This document shows, piece by piece, positions 56,737 through 64,000 of a stretch of DNA of 64,000 bases. The position numbers and the translations under genes were made by a program. Origin of the DNA: Avena insularis (lineage: Eukaryota; Streptophyta; Magnoliopsida; Poales; Poaceae). The notes under the pieces are model-generated. The model did no database searches. It saw only the letters and a list, made by a program, of their open reading frames with translations, and was not told where the DNA came from. The DNA lies in contig CM042689.1 in NCBI GenBank assembly GCA_023614405.1, forward strand, positions 329,072,305 through 329,136,304, written 5' to 3'. Position 1 is the stretch's first letter. Each line of letters begins with the position of its first letter.

Positions 56737-56929
56737 TGTTGCATGCATAGTTACTTTGTCTTACTATTAGAACTCCATCTTTCATGCTCATGTTTAGAGT
56801 TCTTTGATCCCAACTTTCAATGCTTGCAAATGGTTTGATCTTGATTTTGATGGTGCATGTCACCTCAAAAATTATTCTTTTTATCACTTACCTACTTGAG
56901 GACGAGCGGGAATTAAGCTTGGGGATCCT
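56737..56929 (+). other. Element A 3' interior and polypurine-like tract
   Basis: Contains tttgatcttgattttgatgg and cctacttgaggacgagcggg, then aagcttggggatcc at the LTR edge. The same block appears inverted at 34565-34680. Confidence 0.8.
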
Positions 56930-58081
56930 TGATACGTCGTAAACGTATCTATAATTTTTGATGTTCCAGGCTTGTTTAGTATCTACTTTGCTTTGATTTG
57001 TCTACACTTTGAGGTGTTTTTATATGTTTTCTGGTACTAACCTATTAACAAGATGCCACAGTGCCAGCTGCCTATTTTATTCTGTTTTTGGTTCCAAAAA
57101 GGCAGAAAATCAATATTCTCGGAATTGGATGGGACAAAAGCCAAAGTTAATATTTTACCGTGGGGAACAGGGAGCCAGAAGACGAGACGGAGGAGGGCCT
57201 CGAGGGGGCCACACCCCCTAGCCGCGCGAGTGGTCCCACCCCTCACCTAGGGGTGCAGCCGCCTCGGGCACCCCCTCGGCCTCCCTCTTTGCCTATAAGA
57301 AGCCCCCGATGTCTAAACCCTAAGGACCCAATCAATATTCCACGAAACTGTCTGTAGCCACCGCCACCATCGTCCCTAGATCAGGGGGATCTGAAGCTCT
57401 TCCTGGCACCCTGCCAGAGGGGAGATCATCTTGGTGTCCTTCTTCTTCATCATGCCAGCCTCCGGTATGAAGCGTGAGTAGTTCCACCTTGGACTACGGG
57501 TCCATGTAGTAGCTAGATGGTTGTATCTCCTCCTTTGTGCTTTCATGTCTAGATCTTCTGAGCTCCGTTCATGATCAAGATCTCATCTATTTGTAATCAT
57601 GCATGTTGTGTTTGCAGGGATCCGATGGATATTGAGATTACTATGTCAGATTGATTAATGGTTTTGTATTATTGATTCTATCATGTATGTGTTGTTTGTG
57701 ATCTTGCATGCTCTCTGTTGTTAGTAGCTATCTTGGCCAAGTAGTTGCTAGTGACTCCAAGAGGGGGTATTTATGCTCGATAGTGGGTTAATGCCTCTAT
57801 TTAATCTAAGGGAAGTGACAAAAATCTCTAACGTTGTAGATGTGTTGTTGCCACTAGGGAGAAAACAACGGTCTCTTGTTCATGGAACAAGTGGATTGTT
57901 TACCTTACACACTTTGCTTAAAGAAGTTGTCTGTTGCTTGCAACTTAATACTGTAGGGGGGTCGTATGATAACCCAAAGGTGGACTTCTAGTCATAGATG
58001 CAGTTGGATGGCGGTATATGTATCTTGTTGTATTGCCCAATCGAATCTCATAGGATCATGATGTCTAGTATTGCATTGTTA
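56930..58081 (+). mobile_element. Element A 3' LTR, left part
   Basis: Starts TGATACGTCGTAAACG. It is interrupted at 58082 by an Angela-type element. It contains the promoter-like tttgcctataagaagccccc (57286-57305). The rest of the LTR lies beyond the window. Confidence 0.9.
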
Positions 58082-59976
58082 TGTTGGAGATATGCCCTAG
58101 AGGCAATAATAAATGTAGTTATTATTATATCTTTGTGTTTATGATAAATGTTTACATTCATGCTATAACAGTATTAACCAGAAACATTAATACTTGTGTG
58201 ATTTGTAAACTAAATTAGAGTCCCTGGTAAAGTCTCTTTATAAATACTAGCTTGTTGATTAATAGATGATCATGGTTTCTTGATCATGAACATTTGAGAT
58301 GTTGTTAATAACAAGGTCATATCTTTAGGAGAATGGTATGATGGACATACTCCTATAGATAAGCGTAGCATAAAGATCAAGTCATTTTAATAATTCAATT
58401 GCTATAAGCTTTCTGATACATAGTAACCTAATTCCTTCGACCATGAGATCATGCTAATCACCATCACCTGAAGGATGCTTTGATGACATCAAACACCACA
58501 CCGTAACTGGGTGGCTATAAAGATAGCATTGAGTGTTCAGAAAGTATGGGTTGAGACACATGGATCAAGAGTGGGATTTGTCCATCCATATGACAGATAG
58601 ATATACTCTGGGCCCTCTCGGTGGAATGTCATCCAATTAGCTTGCAAGCATGTGACTGGCTCACAAGGGATCACATATCACGGGAATGAGAAAAGAGTAC
58701 TTATCGGTAACGAGGTTGAACTAGGTATGTAGAGATACCGACGATCAAAACCTCGGATAAGTAAACTATCGTGAGACAAAGGGAAATTGGTATCGTATGT
58801 AAGTGGTTCATTCGATCACAAAGTAATCATAGAAATATGTGGGAGCCATATGAATTTCTAGATTCCTCTATTGGTTATTGATCGGAGAAGTGTCTCGATC
58901 ATGTCCGCATAATTCATGAACCGTAGGGAGACACACTTAAGGATTCGATGTTGTTAAGTAGTTATGGAATGGTGAGTAAGAGACCGAATGTTGTTCGGAT
59001 TCTCGGATAGGATCCGAGATATCACGAGGAGATCCGGAATGGTCCGGAGAATAAGATTCATATAAGGAAAGTCCTGTTTTGGAGTTGGGGAATGATTCCG
59101 GTGTTTTCACTAGGAATGTTCTAGAAGGGTCCGGAAGTTCCGGCACTCCGGAGGGGAAGGGTACATGAATGTGTCATGACAATATGGAATGGTTGCATCA
59201 TGTACTAGGTCACTTGGCTGGGCAAAATAAAGGGAGAAATCAAATCCTAGTTTGAAAGTCAAACGCCAATTTGAAAAAGTCAAACGACAAGTTTGCTTGG
59301 TGGAGGGAGTAGGAAACCTACTTGGGGAGGAGTTCCCCTCCACCCGCCACAGGGGAGGCCAAGGAGGTTGGGGAGGACTCCCTCCTCCCAACCGGCGACC
59401 CTCCACCTATATAAGGAGGGGTAGGGCGCCCCTTACCCCTCACACCCAAAACCCTAGCCTCAAGCCGCCGACCTCCTCCAAGTCGCCGCCGCCTAGGGCC
59501 TCCTCTAACTCGGCGTGTTAGGGTTTCCCCAAACCCTAGCCGCCGGCCAAGCCCCCCTTGGTGCCCTCTAAACCCTAGATCACCAAGGCCTCTCTCATAC
59601 ACCACCATACTCGCTCCGGCTTAATGAAGCTCTGAGATCTCCTCTACTTGACACCACGACATCGTCTCCGGAATCGCGAGGAGAGTGCTACAACCTCCGC
59701 TGCCTGCTGGAACAAGGAGAGGAAGGTCTTCATCGAGTCAACGACGTGACCGATCATGAAGCGCTGCCGAATAGCGCGGAAGGATCGTCTACACGATCTT
59801 GAGTTCGGCAAGAGTACGACTACATCACCCACAAGAATCTGCTCTCGTTAACCGCTTTGGAATCTTCGAGGGTGAGTTCCTCTATCGACTCGTTGCTACA
59901 ATCTAGTAGATAGATCTTGGCTTGTTTGTTTGCATGCGGTAGAATTTTTTTGTTTTCCATGCTACGAACCCCTACA
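58082..59976 (+). mobile_element. Angela-type 5' LTR
   Basis: 1895 bp, TGTTGGAGATATGCCC...CCCCTACA. It contains a TATA-like ctatataagg (59407-59416) within a GC-rich leader. A tRNA-Met primer-binding site (tggtatcagagtc, 59978-59990) follows directly. Confidence 0.95.
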
Positions 59977-61135
59977 GTGGTATCAGAGTCGTGTCTATTT
60001 GTAGATCTGTTCCACGAGTAGAACACAATGGTCATTGTGGGCGGTGGTGCTTTTATTATCAATTGCTTTTTGTGTACTTTGCATCTTGCGGTATGATGGG
60101 ATGAAGCAACCCGGGCTAACCTTACATGACATCGTTCATGAGACTTGCTCCACGCTCAACATGCAACTTGTATTGCATAAGTGGCTTTGCATAACCTTAC
60201 TTTGAATAGATCCAATTTACAACGGGCACTTGATAGTTCAAACATCAACATTGTGGTTCTTGTTCGTAAGTTAGATCGACACTTATTGAAAGCCCCAAAC
60301 CACATAAAATATGCAAAGAAATTTAGAGGCGTCTAACTTTGTTTTGCAGGGGTGTGCTGTGATGTGATATGGCCATGATTGTGATTATATATGATGTATG
60401 CAATGTCCCTTATTGTAAGTTGGCAACCGGCAGGAGCCATATGGTTGTCTTTAATTTCTGTTAAGACCCGCATGTCTATTCAAAGTAGATGTAATAGTTG
60501 AATCTGGTGGACGATAACCATGAAACGACACCATTGACCTTGACGCTATATCGGTGATGATGGAGATCATGTTCGTGCTTGAAGATGGAGATCGGAAGCA
60601 CAAGAAGAAAGGCCATATCATATCACATATTATGAATTGCATGTGATGTTAATCCTTTATGCATCTTGTATTGCTTAGTTAACGACGGTAGCATTATAAG
60701 ATGATCCCTCAAACACACAAATTTCAAGTTTTAAAGTGTTCATCCTTAGTAAGCACCGTTGCTAAAGCTCGTTGTTTCGAAGCACCACGTGATGATCGGG
60801 TGTGTTAGATTCTGCGAGTGTATACAACATGAGCAAGCCAGATTTGCTCATGCGGAAGCTAAGGTTTGATCTTGACGAGCCTAGCATGTACAGACATGGT
60901 CTCGGAACACGGATTACCGAAAGGTAAAGCATGAGTCATATAGTAGATATGATGAACATGTTGATTGTTCGCCATTGAAGCTACATCAACTCTCGTGATG
61001 ATCGGTTTTGATGTGGTGGATTTGGTTCATGTGATCACTAAAACAATGTGAGGGATATTGTTTTGAGTGGGAGTTCACCTAGATTAATTTAACTATTAAT
61101 TAGAACTCAATTTGTCATAAACTTAGTCTAAACTA
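59977..61135 (+). other. Angela leader between PBS and gag
   Basis: About 1.15 kb of untranslated leader with no reading frame; typical for this family, where the leader carries packaging and translation signals. Confidence 0.7.
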
Positions 61136-62006
61136 TTGCAAATATGTTGTAGATCAATGGCAGCCCCTACCATCAATTTTAATTCGTTCCTAGAGAAAGA
61201 AAAGTTGAAAAACAATGGAAGCAACCTCACGGATTGGTTCCGCAATTTGAGGATTGTCCTCAATGCTGGTAATTTGACCTATGTGCTGGATGCACTGCTG
61301 GGTGACCCGCCTGCAGCTACTGCTACCGATGAAGTAAAGAATGTTTACCTCACTCGGAAGAATCAGTACTCCACAGTTCAGTGTGCTATCTTGTATGGTT
61401 TGGAATCGGAGCTTCAGAAAAGGTTTGAGAACCAAGACCCACATGATATTGTCCGTGAACTCAAAATGATATTTGAGGCTCACGCGGCAGTTGAGAGTTA
61501 TGAGGCTTCTGAAAAGTTCTTTAACTGCAAGATGGAAGAGGGCAGCTCACAAGGAGCATGTGCTTAAGATGTCTGGGCACGCAAACAAACTCCAAAGTTT
61601 GGGTATAGTGATTCCTAATGCTTTGGGGATTTACCGTATCCTCCAATCACTGCCACCAAGTTACAAGAACTTTGTGATGAACTACAATATGCAAAACATG
61701 AACAAGATGTTGCCAGAACTCTTCTCCATGTTTAAATCTGCAGAAGTGGAGATCAAGAAAGAGCATCAAGTGTTGTTGGTCAATAAGACCACCAAATTCA
61801 AGAAAGGCAAGTCTAAGCAAAAGGGAAACTTCAAGAAGGGTGGTAAGAAAGTTGCCGCACCGACGAAGAAGACCAAGGCTGGGCCTAAGCCCGACATCGA
61901 GTGCTTTTACCGCAAGGGAAGGTCACCGAAGCGGAATTGCCCAAAGTACTTGGGATTTGAAGAACAACATCAAGAAGAAAGGTATATACGATATACATGT
62001 TATTGA
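61136..62006 (+). pseudogene. Angela gag, frameshifted
   Basis: The usual start is probably ATG 61157 (MAAPTINFNSFLEKEKL). The capsid region continues to about 61540, where the frame shifts; the second part, 61543-62006, includes LQSLPPSYKNFVMNYNM and a Lys-rich segment. The zinc-knuckle position reads CFYRKGRSPKRNCPKY (near 61900): the second Cys and the His are replaced, so the CCHC knuckle is broken. Confidence 0.88.
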
Positions 62007-62412
62007 TGTGTATCTCACTAGTACTGTAGTCGTGCACGGTATTTGATAATCGTTCGGTTGCTCATATTTGTAACTCAAACAGTAATCGCAGAATAAACGG
62101 AAGCTAGCGAAGAACGAGTCATGGCGCGCGTTGAAATGGATCAAAGGTTGATGTGATCGCTATTTCGACGCTACCTCTTCATCTACCATAGGGATTAGTT
62201 TTATACTTAAATAATTGTTATTTGGTGCCTGCTTTGAGCATGAACATTATATCTGGATCATGTTTGTTGCGAGACGGTTACTTGTTTAAGTCCGAGAATA
62301 ATGGTTGTTCGATTTATATGAGTAATATGTTTTATGCACATGCACCCTTGATAGATGGTCTATTCTTATTGAACGTGGAAATACACATATTAATAACATT
62401 GAAGCTAAACGT

Positions 62413-64000
62413 TTGAAATTGAGCGATAACTTGACCTATATGTGGCACTGTCGTCTTGGTCATATTGGAGTGAAGCATATGAAGAAACTCCATTCTGATG
62501 GACTTCTTGAATCACTTGATTTCGAATCACTTGAAAGATCCGAAGCATGTCTGATGGGTAAAATGACTAAGACTCCATTTTCTGGGATGATGGAGCAAGC
62601 TACGGACTTATTGGAAATCATACATACCGATGTGTGTGGCCCAATGAGTGTAGCATCACGCGGTGGTTATCGCTATGTTCTTACCTTCACGGATGACTTG
62701 AGTAGATATGGGTATATCTATTTCATGAAACATAAGTCCGAAACTTTCGAGAAGTTTAAGGAATTTCAAAGTGAAGTAGAGAATCAACGTAACAAGAAGA
62801 TTAAGTTTCTACGATCTGATCGTGGAGGTGAATATCTAAGTTACGACTTTGGCGAGCATTTGAAGAAATGCGGAATACTTTCAAAATTGACACCGCCGGG
62901 AACACCACAGCGTAATGGTGTGTCCGAACATCGTAATCGAACTCTCTTAGATATGGTTCGTTCTATGATGTCACTTACAGATTTACCGCTATCGTTTTGC
63001 GGTTATGCATTAGAAACATGCGCATTCACTTTAAATAGGGCACCATCTAAATCCGTTGAAACGACACCGTATGAATTATGGTTTGGGAAGAAACCTAAAT
63101 TGTCGTTCCTTAAAGTTTGGGGTTGCGAAGCCTATGTAAAGAAGTTACAGCCGGACAAGCTTGAACCCAAAGCGGAAAAATGCGTCTTCATAGGATACGC
63201 GAAGGAAACTATTGGGTATACCTTCTATCATAGATCTGAGGGCAAAATCTTTGTTGCTAAGAATGGATCCTTTCTAGAGAAAGAATTTCTCTCGAAAGAA
63301 GTGACTGGAAGGAAAGTAGAACTCGACGAGGTTGTCGAACATTCTCTCGAACTTGCGAGTAGCGCAACACCGGAAGTAGTTCCTGTGGCGCCTACACCAA
63401 TAAGAGAGGAAGCTAATGATGATGATCATGAAACTTCGGTTGAAGTTACTATAGAACCTCGTAGGTCGACGAGAAATCGTACTACTCCTGATTGGTATGA
63501 TCCCGTTATGAGTGTCATGTTGGTGGACAACGCCGATGACCCTGCGACATATGAGGAAGCGATGATGAGCCCAGATTCCAATAAATGGCAAGAATCCATG
63601 AAATACGGGATTGGATCCATGTACGAAAACCAAGTATGGACTTTGGTGGACTTACCAGATGGTCGGAAGGCTGTCGAGAACAAATGAATTTTCAAGAAGA
63701 AAACAGATGCTGGTGGTAATGTTACTGTCTATAAAGCTCGACTTGTCGCAAAAGGGTTTCGAAAAATTCAAGGAGTTAACTACGATGAGACTTTCTCACC
63801 AGTAGCGAAGCTAAAGTCTGTGAGGATTATGTTAGCAATCGCTGCATATTATGATTATGAGATATGGCAGATGGATGTCAAAACAGCGTTCCTCAATTGA
63901 GACATTGATGAAGAGTTGTATATGATGCAACCCAAAGGTTTTGTCGATCCTAAAGATGCTAACAAGGTCTGCAAACTTCAACGGTCCATATATGGATTAA
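62413..64000 (+). pseudogene. Angela pol: integrase and reverse transcriptase, partial
   Basis: The frame at 62413-63687 covers the end of the GAG-pre-integrase segment (MWHCRLGHIGVKHMKKL) and the integrase core, with HTDVCGPM (Asp), FLRSDRGGEYL (Asp) and NGVSEHRNRTLLDMVRS (Glu). The integrase C-terminus, an acidic/variable linker and the start of RT follow. TGA at 63685-63687 and another TGA at 63898-63900 interrupt the RT segment, which continues to the window edge (ARLVAKGF, DVKTAFLN). The protease region between 62006 and 62413 is too degraded to place. Integrase catalytic residues are conserved, but the polyprotein is not intact. Confidence 0.92.

Larger units (their letters stand above)
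32934..58081 (+). mobile_element. Element A: non-autonomous gypsy retrotransposon (nested host)
   Basis: The 5' LTR starts TGATACATTATAAACG at 32934 (preceding 5 bp gtcgt) and, after a rearranged part, ends gcgccatca at 35858. The primer-binding site, a gag ORF (36104 on), a protease-like region ending at 52577, about 3 kb of non-coding sequence, a polypurine-like tract (56917-56929) and a 3' LTR from 56930 follow. No reverse transcriptase or integrase is present, so it depended on a relative; Triticeae families such as Sabrina and WHAM have this general form, but I do not fix the family. It is interrupted by elements B, C and Angela. The right end and target duplication lie outside the window. 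Confidence 0.85.
58082..64000 (+). mobile_element. Angela/BARE-type copia retrotransposon, 5' part
   Basis: Inserted in the 3' LTR of element A (preceding bases tgtta, 58077-58081). 5' LTR, primer-binding site, gag and the first half of pol are present. The 3' half lies outside the window. Confidence 0.95.

Overview
The window is plant nuclear DNA, most likely from a Triticeae grass (wheat, Aegilops, barley or a relative). The evidence is the density of nested LTR retrotransposons, an Angela/BARE/WIS-type LTR seen twice (near 49462 and 58082), a Sirevirus-type copia element, a 12-kb CACTA transposon, Stowaway MITEs, and one intronless gene with the steep 5'-to-3' GC fall typical of grasses. 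I see one convincing host gene: a P-class pentatricopeptide repeat (PPR) protein at 25394-27451. Almost everything else is transposable elements or their debris.

Layout. (1) 1 to about 17018: the 3' end of a Sirevirus-like copia element (RNase H end of pol, a broken env-like ORF, polypurine tracts, 3' LTR). Its LTR is split by a complete CACTA element (4697-16763, TSD cac). The CACTA carries a decayed TNP2-type transposase, a second decayed gene (Transposase_24-like region plus a Ulp1-like domain), a block of five ~200-bp tandem repeats and a small ORF resembling the RNase H1 N-terminal domain. (2) 17050-24752: the PBS and LTR of an older minus-strand copia element, two 5'-truncated LINEs on the minus strand, and stretches I cannot assign. 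(3) 24753-32045: the PPR gene with two Stowaway-like MITEs just upstream and one downstream, followed by a coding-less LINE-tailed retroposon with an 18-bp target duplication, a hAT-type MITE with an 8-bp TSD, and a Mutator-like MITE. (4) 32934 to the window end: one large non-autonomous gypsy element (A, gag-protease only). Its 5' LTR holds a remnant of a same-family element in opposite orientation, forming a ~1.2-kb inverted repeat. Its gag is interrupted by a full-length Tat/Retand-like gypsy element (B, 36859-51470, minus strand, TSD ccttt), whose own 5' LTR holds a solo Angela LTR (49462-51299, TSD gtttg). Another truncated B-family copy (C) lies at 55191-56736 in the opposite orientation. 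The 3' LTR of A is broken by an Angela-type copia element that runs out of the window at 64000.

How it fits together. Insertion order can be read from the nesting: A first; then B, C, the inverted same-family copy and Angela; then the solo LTR inside B. On the left: the old copia LTR, then the Sirevirus, then CACTA. No element looks coding-competent. Many in-frame stops are TAG, as expected from C-to-T decay of methylated CAG or TGG codons. Points most worth a second look: the composite CACTA (internal palindrome built from its subterminal motif, catalytically dead Ulp1-like domain, RNase H1-like ORF), the antisense gene in element B, the palindromic GGCGGATAATCCGCC array of the Sirevirus, and the inverted LTR repeat at 33012-35858.
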